Origin: Sedimenticola sp.
GTDB lineage: Bacteria; Pseudomonadota; Gammaproteobacteria; Chromatiales; Chromatiaceae
Assembly (NCBI GenBank): GCA_026984735.1
Contig: JALSRN010000080.1
Coordinates: 1-35,876 of the forward strand
Direction of reading: 5' to 3'
Length of the DNA: 35,876 nucleotides
Part shown: positions 22,346 to 31,187 of the stretch, piece after piece
Position numbering within the stretch: the first letter of the stretch is position 1
How the letters are laid out: each line of letters opens with the position of its first letter
Made by a program: the position numbers and the translations under genes
The notes under the pieces: generated by a model
The model's database searches: none
Seen by the model: only the letters and a program-made list of their open reading frames with translations
What the model was told of the DNA's origin: nothing

Positions 22346-23764
22346 ATGCGCGACTCGATCAAGATTCTGTGGCTGGGACTGCTGTTGCCCATGGTCGTCG
22401 TGGCGGCCGAGGTGGGCAGCGAGCCGTCCGACCGCACCGCTCTTTCGCTCACCATCTACAACCAGGATCTGGCGCTCATCCGGGAACAGCGAAAAATCCA
22501 TCTTCCGGCAGGGGTGACCGACCTCGCCCTGCGCGGAGTGAGCGGGCGCATGCAGCCGGAGACCGCGCTGGTGCGGCCGGCCGACGGCAAGGGCGGCTTC
22601 GAGGTGCTGGAACAGAACTTCAACTACGATCTGCTCACGCCGGCCAAGCTGCTGGAGAAGTATGTGGGCCGGGAGATCCGTATCCGCCGCACCAACCCGG
22701 CCACCGGGGAAGAGCGGGTGGAGCGCGCCAAGGTGCTGAGCACCGAAGGAGGGCTGGTAGTTCGCATCGGCGACCGCATCGAGACCAATCCGGGCGGCAG
22801 CCTGCTCTTCGACGGCATTCCCGCGAATCTCAGGGAGCAGCCCACGCTGGTGACCCGCCTGAAGAACGAAAAAGCGGGCAACCGCCTGCTGGCGCTGAGC
22901 TATCTCAGCGGCGGCCTCTCCTGGAAAGCGGACTACGTGGCCCGCCTCGACGAAAGCGAGCAGCGCATGGACCTCACCGGCTGGGTCACTCTCGACAACC
23001 GATCGGGCGCCTCTTACCGCGACGCCCGCCTGCAGCTGGTGGCGGGCGACCTCCATCGCGTGCGCTCCGCCCCCTCTCCCCGCATGCTCGAGCGGATGGC
23101 AGTGGCCAGCCCCGCCGCGGCGATGCGGGAGGAGAAGCTCTTCGCCTACCATCTTTACACGCTGCCGCGCAAAACGGACATCCTGGACCGCCAGACCAAG
23201 CAGGTGGCCCTTCTCGAAAGCCGGCGGCTGCGCGTCGAAAAGGAGTTGGTGCTCGCCGGAGGCGGAGCCCCCTACCGCTATCCGAGCGCGGCGGAGAGCC
23301 GACTGCCGGTGGTGGTGTGGATCGGCTTCCGCAACACCAAGGCCAACCATCTGGGCCTGCCGCTGCCGGCGGGGGTGGTGCGGGTCTACAAGAGCGATCG
23401 GCGCGGCGCCGCCCAGTTCATCGGCGAAGACCGCATCTCCCACACTCCCCGCGACGAGCGGGTGCGTCTGAAGCTGGGCAACGCCTTCGACGTCACCGCC
23501 ACCCGGCTGCAGACGGAGTGGCAGAAGAGACCCGCCGCTTCGCCCTTCAAACACGCGGCCCTGAGCAGCTTCCGCATCCGTCTGCACAACGCCGGAGAAC
23601 GCGCGGCGACGGTGACGGTTCGCGAGTCGATTCCCGGCGACTGGAAGATCGTCCGCGAGAACCTCCCCCACGAGAAGAAAGCCGCCCATCGGCTCGAGTG
23701 GCGGGTGGAGGTGCCGCCCCGCAAGCGGGCCACGCTGGAGTACAGCGTGCTGGTGCGCTGGTAG
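22346..23764 (+). CDS. DUF4139 domain protein, secreted
   Basis: 472 residues. An N-terminal signal segment (MRDSIKILWLGLLLPMVVVA) is followed by a beta-rich protein whose opening LTIYNQDLALIREQRKIHLP and later LSYLSGGLSWKADYVARLDE and LTGWVTLDNRSGASYRDARL match the DUF4139 family (periplasmic proteins of unknown function). The C-terminal part reads FRIRLHNAGERAATVTVRES, a domain like those that bind at surfaces. No catalytic motif is recognised. It is separated from the preceding gene by 16 bp and could be on the same transcript. The C-terminal end is EYSVLVRW. Function unknown; cell-envelope role is only a guess from the export signal. Confidence 0.85.
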   Translation: MRDSIKILWLGLLLPMVVVAAEVGSEPSDRTALSLTIYNQDLALIREQRKIHLPAGVTDLALRGVSGRMQPETALVRPADGKGGFEVLEQNFNYDLLTPAKLLEKYVGREIRIRRTNPATGEERVERAKVLSTEGGLVVRIGDRIETNPGGSLLFDGIPANLREQPTLVTRLKNEKAGNRLLALSYLSGGLSWKADYVARLDESEQRMDLTGWVTLDNRSGASYRDARLQLVAGDLHRVRSAPSPRMLERMAVASPAAAMREEKLFAYHLYTLPRKTDILDRQTKQVALLESRRLRVEKELVLAGGGAPYRYPSAAESRLPVVVWIGFRNTKANHLGLPLPAGVVRVYKSDRRGAAQFIGEDRISHTPRDERVRLKLGNAFDVTATRLQTEWQKRPAASPFKHAALSSFRIRLHNAGERAATVTVRESIPGDWKIVRENLPHEKKAAHRLEWRVEVPPRKRATLEYSVLVRW

Positions 23765-23904
23765 TCCGTTCCTGCGCGAAAGGGGCCGGCGCGATCTCCA
23801 AGGGAAGAATCGACACTCGAAATGCGACGGCACGCCGGTAAAGGAGCGGCCCATCCTGCCGATCCTCCAATGTAATCCAGCGACCCATTTTTGAGAAACC
23901 AGCC

Positions 23905-25353
23905 ATGAGAAACCGAACGACCCTTCCCTCTCCAACCTCGTTCCGAGCGGCCGTGATCCTCTTCTCGGCCTTGCTGCCCGGTTCCTCTTTCGCCGGGGAG
24001 GGAGCGCGAGACCTCACCGCCCACTGGGCCGGTTTTCTCTCCCTGGCCCTGTTCGGCATCGCCTATCTGCTGGTGATGGCCGAAGAGTTCACCCATCTGC
24101 GCAAGTCCAAGCCGGTGGTGCTGGCGGCCGGGATCATCTGGGCGGTGATCGCCGGGGTCTACCGGCAGCAGGGGATGGACCACCTGGTGGCGGAGGCGGT
24201 GCGCCACAACCTGCTGGAGTACGCCGAACTGCTGCTCTTCCTGCTGGTGGCCATGACCTACATCAACGCCATGGACGAACGCCGGGTCTTCGAAGTGCTG
24301 CGCGTCTGGTTGGTACGCAGGGGACTGGGATTCCGCTCTCTGTTCTGGATCACCGGGCTGCTCGCCTTCTTCATCTCGCCGGTGGCGGACAACCTCACCA
24401 CCGCGTTGCTCATGTGCGCCGTGGTCCTGGCGGTGGGGGGCGACAACAACCGTTTCGTTCTGCTCTCCTGCATCAACATCGTGGTGGCGGCCAACGCCGG
24501 GGGCGCCTTCAGCCCTTTCGGCGACATCACCACCCTGATGGTCTGGCAGAAAGAGATCGAGACGCCCCAGGGCGCCGTCGATTTCTGGTCCTTCTTCCAC
24601 CTCTTCCTGCCCGCTCTGGCCAACTGGCTGGTTCCGGCCGCGATCCTCTCCTTGAAGATTCCCGCGAAACGACCCGACCCCCTGGAAGAGAAGATCGCTC
24701 TGCTTCGCGGCGCCCGGCGCATCATCCTGCTCTTTCTGCTCACCATCGCCACCGCCGTGGCCTTCCACCACTTTCTCGGCCTGCCGCCGGTGATCGGCAT
24801 GCTCACCGGGCTGGCCTATCTGCAGTTCTTCGGCTTCTATCTGAAGAAGAGCGCCGTTCCCGGAGAGCAGCGGCAGACCCTCACCGACGCCGGCTTCATG
24901 GGCGATCCGGTCGCTTTCGACATCTTCAAGAACGTGGCCCATGCCGAATGGGACACCCTGCTCTTCTTCTACGGCGTGGTCCTCTGCGTGGGCGGGCTGG
25001 GTTTCCTCGGCTATCTCACCCTCGCTTCCGAGGCGCTCTACGCGGGCTGGAACCCGACCTACGCCAACGTCACCGTGGGGCTGCTTTCGGCCATCGTGGA
25101 CAACATTCCCGTGGTCTTCGCGGTGCTGAGCATGATGCCCGACATGTCGCTGGGCCAGTGGCTGCTGGTCACCCTCACCGCCGGCGTGGGGGGGTCGCTG
25201 CTTTCCATCGGCTCGGCCGCCGGGGTGGCCCTCATGGGGCAGGCGCGCGGGCGATACACCTTTTTCGGACATCTGAAATGGGCGCCGGTGATCGCCCTCG
25301 GCTACGCCGCCAGCATTCTCCTCCATCTTTGGCTCAACAAGGCACTCTTCTGA
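23905..25353 (+). CDS. nhaD: NhaD-type sodium/proton antiporter
   Basis: 482 residues with an N-terminal hydrophobic signal-like segment (AVILFSALLPGSSFA) and about 11-12 further membrane helices; member of the ion transporter (IT) superfamily. It exchanges cytoplasmic Na+ (or Li+) for external protons and is common in marine and halophilic bacteria. Diagnostic stretches: FFISPVADNLTTALLMCAVV, CINIVVAANAGGAFSPFGDI and GLLSAIVDNIPVVFAVLSMM, the last two with the paired asparagine/aspartate residues of the NhaD family. Start ATG 23905 follows a weak ribosome site. A 140-bp gap upstream holds a weak TGTAAT -10-like hexamer and no hairpin. Followed after 228 bp by the phosphoribulokinase gene. 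Confidence 0.92.
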   Translation: MRNRTTLPSPTSFRAAVILFSALLPGSSFAGEGARDLTAHWAGFLSLALFGIAYLLVMAEEFTHLRKSKPVVLAAGIIWAVIAGVYRQQGMDHLVAEAVRHNLLEYAELLLFLLVAMTYINAMDERRVFEVLRVWLVRRGLGFRSLFWITGLLAFFISPVADNLTTALLMCAVVLAVGGDNNRFVLLSCINIVVAANAGGAFSPFGDITTLMVWQKEIETPQGAVDFWSFFHLFLPALANWLVPAAILSLKIPAKRPDPLEEKIALLRGARRIILLFLLTIATAVAFHHFLGLPPVIGMLTGLAYLQFFGFYLKKSAVPGEQRQTLTDAGFMGDPVAFDIFKNVAHAEWDTLLFFYGVVLCVGGLGFLGYLTLASEALYAGWNPTYANVTVGLLSAIVDNIPVVFAVLSMMPDMSLGQWLLVTLTAGVGGSLLSIGSAAGVALMGQARGRYTFFGHLKWAPVIALGYAASILLHLWLNKALF

Positions 25354-25408
25354 CGGCGCGGAAGCGAAGGAGCCACCGCAGGAATCGTTTCCATACGCCC
25401 CCGAACCG

Positions 25409-25431
25409 GCCCATCCCCCGCGGGGATGGGC
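25409..25431. promoter_or_regulatory. Strong palindrome / hairpin upstream of phosphoribulokinase
   Basis: GCCCATCCCC-CGC-GGGGATGGGC is a perfect 10-bp inverted repeat with a 3-nt loop. It lies 55 bp after the nhaD stop and directly upstream of an extended -10 (25434-25442), where the -35 region would be. There is no T-run after it, so it is either a poor terminator for nhaD or an operator for the kinase promoter. Confidence 0.6.
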
Positions 25432-25433
25432 TG

Positions 25434-25442
25434 TGGTATAGT
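25434..25442 (+). promoter_or_regulatory. Extended -10 promoter for phosphoribulokinase
   Basis: TGGTATAGT fits TGnTATAnT. Transcription would start near 25449, giving a leader of about 130 nt before the ATG at 25582. The palindrome at 25409-25431 occupies the place of the -35. Prediction by eye. Confidence 0.45.
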
Positions 25443-25581
25443 GTTTTCGATGGGTCCACAGTCAAGCGGCTTGTCCCTGGAGGGATGAACTCGTCGAGCC
25501 CGGTTCCTGGACGGCGGCATCCGGCCAGGCCGTTCGCCTGTTGATCCATTTTTTCGAAACGAAATCCGGGAGGCCCACTCC

Positions 25582-26454
25582 ATGTCCAAGAAACACCCCA
25601 TCGTCGTGGTCACCGGCTCCTCCGGTGCCGGCACCACCACCGTCAAACGCGCCTTCGAACACATCTTCCTGCGGGAAGGCATCAAAGCCGCCATCATCGA
25701 AGGCGACAGCTTCCACCGCTACGACCGTGCGGAGATGAAAGTGAAGATGGCCGAAGAGGGGCTGAGCCACTTCGGCCCGGAGGCCAACCGCTTCGACAAG
25801 CTGGAGGAGCTGTTCAGGACCTATGGGGAGACGGGCACCGGCCAGAAGCGTTACTACTTGCACAGCCAGGAGGAGGCGGACGAACACAACGCCCGGCTCG
25901 GCACCGACAAGAAACCGGGCGAATTCACTCCGTGGGAGGAGATCCCGGAGGGGACCGACCTGCTCTTCTACGAGGGGCTGCACGGCATGGTGGTCACCGA
26001 CGAGAACAACGTGGCCCAACACGTGGATCTGGGCGTGGGCGTGGTGCCCATCGTCAACCTGGAGTGGATCCAGAAGATCCACCGCGACAGCAAGGAGCGG
26101 GGCTATTCCGCCGAAGCCATCGTGGACACCATCCTGCGGCGCATGCCCGACTACATCAAGCACATCACGCCGCAATTCTCCCGCACCGACATCAACTTCC
26201 AGCGGGTGGCCACGGTGGACACCTCCAACCCCTTCATCGCCCGCGACATCCCCACTCCCGACGAGAGCTTCGTGGTGATCCGATTCGCCGATCCGGAGAA
26301 GTTCGGCATCGACTTCCCCTACCTACTCAACATGATCCCCAACTCCTTCATGTCGCGGCGCAACACCATCGTGGTGCCCGGCGGCAAGATGGGATTCGCC
26401 ATGGAGATCATCCTCGGTCCCATCATCGACGACATGATGGCCAACCGCGGCTGA
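25582..26454 (+). CDS. prkB: Phosphoribulokinase, class I
   Basis: 290 residues, the standard length of the proteobacterial class I enzyme (also called CbbP). It makes ribulose 1,5-bisphosphate from ribulose 5-phosphate and ATP, feeding Rubisco. P-loop GSSGAGTTT at residues 12-20 (class I lacks the Walker lysine). Catalytic-base Asp42 in EGDSFHRYDR with His45 and Arg49, all as in the Rhodobacter enzyme. Further blocks: RYYLHSQEEADEHNA, LLFYEGLHGMVVTD, LGVGVVPIVNLEWIQKIHRD, YIKHITPQFSRTDINFQRV. A good ribosome site (GGGAGG, 25568-25573) precedes the ATG. No Rubisco or carboxysome gene is nearby; the gene stands between two transporter genes, flanked by hairpins. Confidence 0.96.
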   Translation: MSKKHPIVVVTGSSGAGTTTVKRAFEHIFLREGIKAAIIEGDSFHRYDRAEMKVKMAEEGLSHFGPEANRFDKLEELFRTYGETGTGQKRYYLHSQEEADEHNARLGTDKKPGEFTPWEEIPEGTDLLFYEGLHGMVVTDENNVAQHVDLGVGVVPIVNLEWIQKIHRDSKERGYSAEAIVDTILRRMPDYIKHITPQFSRTDINFQRVATVDTSNPFIARDIPTPDESFVVIRFADPEKFGIDFPYLLNMIPNSFMSRRNTIVVPGGKMGFAMEIILGPIIDDMMANRG

Positions 26455-26463
26455 TTCCGGCCG

Positions 26464-26486
26464 ACCGGGGGCAGCTTGCCCCCGGT
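26464..26486. terminator. Strong hairpin after phosphoribulokinase
   Basis: ACCGGGGGCA-GCT-TGCCCCCGGT is a perfect 10-bp inverted repeat with a 3-nt loop, 9 bp past the kinase stop codon. It lacks the T-run of an intrinsic terminator, so it could end most transcripts, be a Rho-associated 3' end or stabilise the kinase mRNA. Confidence 0.55.
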
Positions 26487-26577
26487 GCAAGGCCGCCCGC
26501 TCCGCCGCCTTTCAGTTACCTTTTGCCGGCTGTTTCGCGGCGGAAAACTTCTTCCCCACTTTGGAGAGAGACCGCCC

Positions 26578-27930
26578 ATGGAGACCGTTGCCACCCATCT
26601 GACCTGGAACACCGACATGGCCGCGTCCGGCATCATCCTGGCGCTCACTTTCGTCGGCATCTTCACCGAAGGAGTGCACGGTTTCCACCGCACCAAGTTC
26701 GCCATGCTGGGCGCGGCGCTGATGGTGATCGTCGGCCAGATCATGGGCTTCTACGGTCCCGAACAGGCGCTGGAGGCCATCGACTGGAACGTGATCTTCC
26801 TGCTCGGGGCCATGATGACCATCGTCGCCATCATGATTCCCACCGGCGGTTTCCAGGCCATCGCCTACCGCATCGCCGACATGAGCCGGGGCCGCCAGTT
26901 TCTGCTGCTGGCGATGCTCGGCACCGCGGTGACAGTAATCTCGCTGCTGTTGGACAACGTCACCACGGTGGTCATCTTCGGGCCGCTGATCGTCCTCATC
27001 GCCCAGGCGCTGAGAACCAATCCGGTTCCCTACCTCCTCGCCGCCGCGCTCCTCTCCGACACCGGAGGCGTGGCCACCCTGGTGGGCGATCCGCCCAACA
27101 TGATGATCGGCTCCGCCGCCCACATCAATTTCAACGCGTTCGTCATCCACATGGGCGGCGTGGTGACCGCGGCCTGGCTCGCCATCCTGGCCGCCCTCTG
27201 GTTCCTGTTCAAGCGCGACCTCTCCCACGAAACCCCGCCCATCGATTTCTCCGACCGCGAAGCGGTGGCCGACCCCTACACCTGGAAGGCTTCGCTGATG
27301 GTGCTGGGCGTGATGGTGGTCTTCTTCGTCATCCACCACACCCTCCACTGGGAGCCCTGGGTGGTGGCGGCGCTGGGGCTCACCGCGCTGGTCTTCATCG
27401 GCCGCAACGTGGACATGGACGCCACTTTCGAAGACATCGAGATGAGCCTGCTGATCTTCTTCCTGTCGCTCTTCGTGCTGGTGGGCGGAGTGGAACAGAG
27501 CCACTTTTTGCAGTATCTGGGGCAATTCATCGAGCCGTTCGTCGCCTCGGACCTGTTGCTGGCCTCCATCGTGCTCATGTGGGTGGCCGCCATCCTGTCG
27601 GCCATGATCGACAACATTCCCTTCACCGCGGCCATGATCCCCATCATTCTCGGCATGGAGCAACAGGGGATCAACGTCACTCCGCTCTGGTGGGGGCTGG
27701 CGGTGGGCGTCGGCATGGGTGGCAACGGCACCCATCTGGGCTCCACCGCCAACGTCTTCATCGTCACCCTGTCGGAACGGGTGGCCAAGGAGACCGGCAA
27801 CGCCGACTATCGCATCACTCCGGGGCTCTGGTTCCGCAAAGGAACGCCTGCCATGCTGGCCACCCTGGTGGTCTCCAGCCTGGCAATGTGGCTCTTCTTC
27901 GATTTCTTCAGCAAGCCCTTGGGAAGCTGA
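26578..27930 (+). CDS. ArsB/NhaD (IT superfamily, COG1055-like) permease
   Basis: 450 residues, about 11 membrane helices. The starting segment (MAASGIILALTFVGIFTE) begins the first helix. Family marks are LLLDNVTTVVIFGPLIVLIA and GGVATLVGDPPNMMIGSAAH in the first half and SAMIDNIPFTAAMIPIILGM plus GGNGTHLGSTANVFIVTLSE in the second, i.e. the two repeat signatures of ArsB/P-protein permeases. Relatives move arsenite, Na+ or organic anions; the substrate is unknown here. ATG 26578 (GGAG about 14 nt upstream) is chosen over a longer in-frame form whose extra residues are non-hydrophobic and basic. It directly follows prkB after 123 bp. Convergent with dxs with a 46-bp gap that has no clear terminator. 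Confidence 0.88.
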   Translation: METVATHLTWNTDMAASGIILALTFVGIFTEGVHGFHRTKFAMLGAALMVIVGQIMGFYGPEQALEAIDWNVIFLLGAMMTIVAIMIPTGGFQAIAYRIADMSRGRQFLLLAMLGTAVTVISLLLDNVTTVVIFGPLIVLIAQALRTNPVPYLLAAALLSDTGGVATLVGDPPNMMIGSAAHINFNAFVIHMGGVVTAAWLAILAALWFLFKRDLSHETPPIDFSDREAVADPYTWKASLMVLGVMVVFFVIHHTLHWEPWVVAALGLTALVFIGRNVDMDATFEDIEMSLLIFFLSLFVLVGGVEQSHFLQYLGQFIEPFVASDLLLASIVLMWVAAILSAMIDNIPFTAAMIPIILGMEQQGINVTPLWWGLAVGVGMGGNGTHLGSTANVFIVTLSERVAKETGNADYRITPGLWFRKGTPAMLATLVVSSLAMWLFFDFFSKPLGS

Positions 27931-27976
27931 GGTTCGACCGTCGATCCGAGGAAAAAACGGCTGGAGGCGGCAACCC

Positions 27977-29851
27977 TTACCCCACGGCGTCCAACCGCCG
28001 GCGGATGGAGGCCAGTAGCTCCGCCGCCGTGAGGCCGGCCTCTTCCAGCTGCTCGGCCTGGGTGCCCTGCTCGATGTAGCGATCGGGAAGGCCGAAATGG
28101 AGCCGGCGAACCTCGATGCCGAGCCGGTCGAGGCACTCCGACACCGCGGCTCCAGCGCCGCCCATGGCCGCGTTCTCCTCCACCGTCACCAGCAACTCGT
28201 GGTCCTCGGCCAGCTCGCGCACCAGCGTTTCGTCCAGCGGCTTGACGAAGCGCATGTTGGCCACCGTGGCGTCCAGCTCGCCGGCCACGGCTTCGCAGAG
28301 CGCCACCAGGCTGCCGAAACCGAGCAACGCCACCCGGCTGCCGCGCCGACGCACCTCGCCCTTGCCCCACGGAAGCGTCTCCAGCCCCTCCATCGGCACG
28401 GCGCCCGGCCCCTGCCCGCGGGGATAGCGGACCAGCGCGGGGCCTTCGTGCTCCCAGGCGGTCTGCAGCAGCGCCCGGCACTCCGCCTCGTCGGCGGGCG
28501 CCAGCACCGCCATGTTGGGAATGCAGCGGGCGTAGCTCAGATCGAAGGCGCCGGCATGGGTCGGGCCGTCCCCCCCCACCAGGCCGGCGCGGTCCACCGC
28601 GAAGGTGACGTCGAGATTCTGCAGAGCCACATCGTGGATCAGCTGGTCGTAGGCGCGCTGCAGAAAGGTGGAGTAGATGGCCACCACCGGCTTGAGCCCG
28701 TCGCAGGCCATGCCCGCCGCCAGGGTCACCGCATGCTGCTCGGCGATCCCCACGTCGAAATAGCGGTCGGGATGCTCCTTCGAGAAGCGCACCAGGCCCG
28801 ACCCTTCACACATGGCGGGCGTGATGGCCACCAGCCGCGGATCCTTTTCGGCAGCGTCGCAGACCCAGTCGGAGAAGACCTGTGTGTAGCTGACGCCCTC
28901 GCCGCCACCCAGCGCCTCGCCGGTCTCCGGGTCGAACGGCTTGACGCCGTGGTAGGAGCAGGGATCCCCCTCGGCCGGCGGGAAACCCTTGCCCTTGCGG
29001 GTCACCACGTGGAGAAAGCGGGGTCCGTTCATCCGCTTCATGTTCTCCAGGGTCTGCACCAGCATGGGCAGATCGTGGCCATCGATGGGGCCGATGTAGT
29101 TGAACCCCAGCTCTTCGAAAAGGGTGCCGGGCATGAGCATCCCTTTCATGTGCTCCTCCCAGCGATCCATCAGGTCGCGCACGCCGGGCACCACCCCCAG
29201 CACCTGTTTGCTCCCCTCCCGGACGCGGTTGTAGAAGCGGCTGGAGAGCACCCGCGCCAGATAGTTGCTCACCGCGCCCACGGGCCGGGAGATGGACATG
29301 TCGTTGTCGTTGAGCACCACCAGCAGGTCCATGTCCAAGGCGCCGGCGTGGTTGAGCGCCTCGAAGGCCATGCCGGCGGAGAGGGCGCCGTCGCCGATCA
29401 CGGCGATGTGCTCGCGCCGGATCCCTTCCAGACGGGCGGCCACGGCCATGCCCAGGGCGGCGCCGATGGAGGTGCTGGAGTGACCGGCACCGAAGGCGTC
29501 GTATTCCGATTCGTCGCAGCGCAGAAAGCCGGAGAGCCCTCCCTTCTGCCGCAGGGTCTCCATGCGGTGGCGGCGACCGGTGAGGATCTTGTGCGGATAG
29601 GCCTGATGCCCCACGTCCCACACCAGCCGGTCCCGCGGGGTGTCGAAGACGTAGTGGAGCGCGATGGTCAGCTCCACCACTCCCAGCCCCGCCGCCAGGT
29701 GGCCGCCGGTGCGCGCGACCACCTCCACCAGATACTCCCTCAGCTCCTGCGCCAATGCCGGCAGCTTCTCCAGCGGCAAACGGCGCAGGTCGTCGGGATG
29801 GTCCACCTGTTCCAGCAGTGGATAGAGCGGCTGCTCGGAGGAAGGGGGCAT
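27977..29851 (-). CDS. dxs: 1-deoxy-D-xylulose-5-phosphate synthase
   Basis: 624 residues, usual length. First step of the MEP isoprenoid pathway, condensing pyruvate and glyceraldehyde 3-phosphate with thiamine diphosphate (TPP). TPP-binding motif [18 protein letters not shown] with the following NDNDMSIS (about 150-185). Early block [20 protein letters not shown] and [12 protein letters not shown]. Catalytic glutamate in [17 protein letters not shown] (about 370). Phosphate-binding [18 protein letters not shown] and the C-terminal transketolase domain to the end ([10 protein letters not shown]). The ATG at 29851 is 41 bp from the divergent SpoU-type start at 29893. No other MEP gene is next to it. 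Confidence 0.96.
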   Translation of the reverse strand: MPPSSEQPLYPLLEQVDHPDDLRRLPLEKLPALAQELREYLVEVVARTGGHLAAGLGVVELTIALHYVFDTPRDRLVWDVGHQAYPHKILTGRRHRMETLRQKGGLSGFLRCDESEYDAFGAGHSSTSIGAALGMAVAARLEGIRREHIAVIGDGALSAGMAFEALNHAGALDMDLLVVLNDNDMSISRPVGAVSNYLARVLSSRFYNRVREGSKQVLGVVPGVRDLMDRWEEHMKGMLMPGTLFEELGFNYIGPIDGHDLPMLVQTLENMKRMNGPRFLHVVTRKGKGFPPAEGDPCSYHGVKPFDPETGEALGGGEGVSYTQVFSDWVCDAAEKDPRLVAITPAMCEGSGLVRFSKEHPDRYFDVGIAEQHAVTLAAGMACDGLKPVVAIYSTFLQRAYDQLIHDVALQNLDVTFAVDRAGLVGGDGPTHAGAFDLSYARCIPNMAVLAPADEAECRALLQTAWEHEGPALVRYPRGQGPGAVPMEGLETLPWGKGEVRRRGSRVALLGFGSLVALCEAVAGELDATVANMRFVKPLDETLVRELAEDHELLVTVEENAAMGGAGAAVSECLDRLGIEVRRLHFGLPDRYIEQGTQAEQLEEAGLTAAELLASIRRRLDAVG

Positions 29852-29855
29852 GGGT

Positions 29856-29861
29856 TAGAAT
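29856..29861 (+). promoter_or_regulatory. Possible -10 of the SpoU methyltransferase gene
   Basis: TAGAAT at 29856-29861 lies in the short gap between the dxs start and the methyltransferase start. No clear -35 is found upstream because that region is dxs coding sequence. Low confidence. Confidence 0.25.
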
Positions 29862-29892
29862 GCGATCCTTTGAAAAAACCAATTTTACCAGC

Positions 29893-30459
29893 ATGGAACC
29901 GGAGAAACCGGAACAATTGTCGACACGGCAGTGGCGGAAACGGCGGCAGGCGCAGCTTCTGCGCAGCTACCACAAGCAGCGCCAGCGCAATCGCCTGGCA
30001 AGGCCCGGCGTCCACCCTTTCGTGCTGGTTCTGGACCATCTCAAGGCCGGCTTCAACGTGCCCAAGATCTTCCGCAGCGCCGAAGCCTTCGGCGCCCGCG
30101 AGATCCATCTGGTGAACATCGGCCCTTTCGACCCGTCACCCGCCAAGGGCGCCTTTCGCAAGGTGCCGGCCCGTTTCCACGACACCTTCGAATCGGCGCA
30201 CCGCGCCCTCGCCTCCCAGGACTATGTCCTCTTCGCCCTCACGCCGGGCGGCGACAGCGAACCGCTCACCGCCGTTCGGTTCCCGGAACGCAGCGCCTTC
30301 ATTCTCGGCCATGAAGAGCAGGGGCTCAGTTTCGATCCCGCCGACCGGCCCGACATCCGCCTGCTGCACATCCCCCAATTCGGCCAGGTGGAGAGCCTCA
30401 ACGTGAGCGTGGCGGCCTCCATCGTGATGTACGAATACGTGCGCCAGCGCCACTCATGA
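29893..30459 (+). CDS. SpoU (TrmH-family) RNA 2'-O-methyltransferase
   Basis: 188 residues. SPOUT-class, SAM-dependent ribose methyltransferase acting on tRNA or rRNA. The three SpoU motifs are present: NVPKIFRSAEAFGAREIHLV (motif 1, Arg as catalytic base), FILGHEEQGLSFDPADRPDI (motif 2) and IPQFGQVESLNVSVAASIVM (motif 3, knot). The N-terminal part is a short basic helical extension (TRQWRKRRQAQLLRSYHKQ). The exact target base cannot be assigned; TrmH, TrmL and RlmB are all relatives. ATG 29893 is preferred; ATG 29860 would add 11 residues (MRSFEKTNFTS). It overlaps the next gene (PlsC-like) by 4 nt, so both are coupled. Confidence 0.88.
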   Translation: MEPEKPEQLSTRQWRKRRQAQLLRSYHKQRQRNRLARPGVHPFVLVLDHLKAGFNVPKIFRSAEAFGAREIHLVNIGPFDPSPAKGAFRKVPARFHDTFESAHRALASQDYVLFALTPGGDSEPLTAVRFPERSAFILGHEEQGLSFDPADRPDIRLLHIPQFGQVESLNVSVAASIVMYEYVRQRHS

Positions 30460-31187
30460 CGCTCATCCGATTCCTCCGCCGTTTTCTGCTGCTGCTGGCG
30501 CACACCGGCCGCGGCATCCGGGTGAGCCTGCGCCAGCTGCGCGCGCCCCTGCCCGACCCCGAACCGGTCTCCGCCTGGTCGCGGCGCCTGCTGGAGATCC
30601 TGGGGGTGGAGCTCGAATGTCACGGACAGCCCCCCACCGGCAGCGCCCTGATCGTAGCCAACCATCTCTCCTGGCTGGACATCCCGGTGATCGCCGCCTG
30701 CAGCCGGGCCGCCTTTCTCTCCAAGGAGAGCATCCGCCGGTGGCCTCTCATCGGCTGGTTCGCCCGCGCCGCCGGCACTCTCTTCATCCGCCGGGGCAAA
30801 GGCGAAGCGAAGCAGGTGAGCCGGGCCATCGCCCAGCGCCTCGCGCTCGGCCGGCAGATGGCCCTCTTCCCCGAGGGGCGCATCGGCGACAACCATGAGG
30901 TGCAGCGCTTCTTTCCGCCTCTGTTCGCCGCCGCCATCGACGCCCACGTGCCGGTGGTTCCCGTGGCGCTGCGCTACGGCGGCCCTCGCGAGGCGGAAGA
31001 CGCCGTGCTCTACCGCCCCGGCCGCTCCTTTCTCGGCATCCTCTTCCGCCTGCTGGCCCGCCCTCGGACCCGGGCTTCGCTCTTCTTCTGTCCGCCCATC
31101 TCCCCTGAAGGGCGGGACCGGCGCGCCCTGGCGCGGGCGGCGCGGCAGGCGATCCTCGAGGCGCTGTCCGGCGGGGAAGAGGGTTGA
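30456..31187 (+). CDS. 1-acyl-sn-glycerol-3-phosphate acyltransferase (PlsC-like)
   Basis: 243 residues. Membrane-bound acyltransferase of phospholipid (or lyso-lipid) synthesis. N-terminal hydrophobic/basic segment (residues 4-28), then the HX4D catalytic motif NHLSWLD (His70, Asp75). Acceptor-binding block AAGTLFIRRGKGEAK and the FPEGRIGDNHE motif (about 138-148) follow. The last 60 residues are less conserved. A true PlsC or a paralogue for ornithine-lipid or other lipid is possible. Overlaps the SpoU gene by 4 nt upstream and the FAD oxidoreductase by 4 nt downstream. Confidence 0.88.
   Translation: MTLIRFLRRFLLLLAHTGRGIRVSLRQLRAPLPDPEPVSAWSRRLLEILGVELECHGQPPTGSALIVANHLSWLDIPVIAACSRAAFLSKESIRRWPLIGWFARAAGTLFIRRGKGEAKQVSRAIAQRLALGRQMALFPEGRIGDNHEVQRFFPPLFAAAIDAHVPVVPVALRYGGPREAEDAVLYRPGRSFLGILFRLLARPRTRASLFFCPPISPEGRDRRALARAARQAILEALSGGEEG

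Noticed and set aside
23386-25326. Long - strand frame opposite nhaD
   Set aside because: Composition of a shadow frame; nhaD shows proper membrane helices and motifs.
27931-27976. TCGACCGTCGA palindrome between the permease and dxs
   Set aside because: Five-bp arms with 1-nt centre; too short to separate from chance and no T-run.
28097-30115. Long + strand frame opposite dxs
   Set aside because: Antisense shadow; dxs has all motifs of its family.
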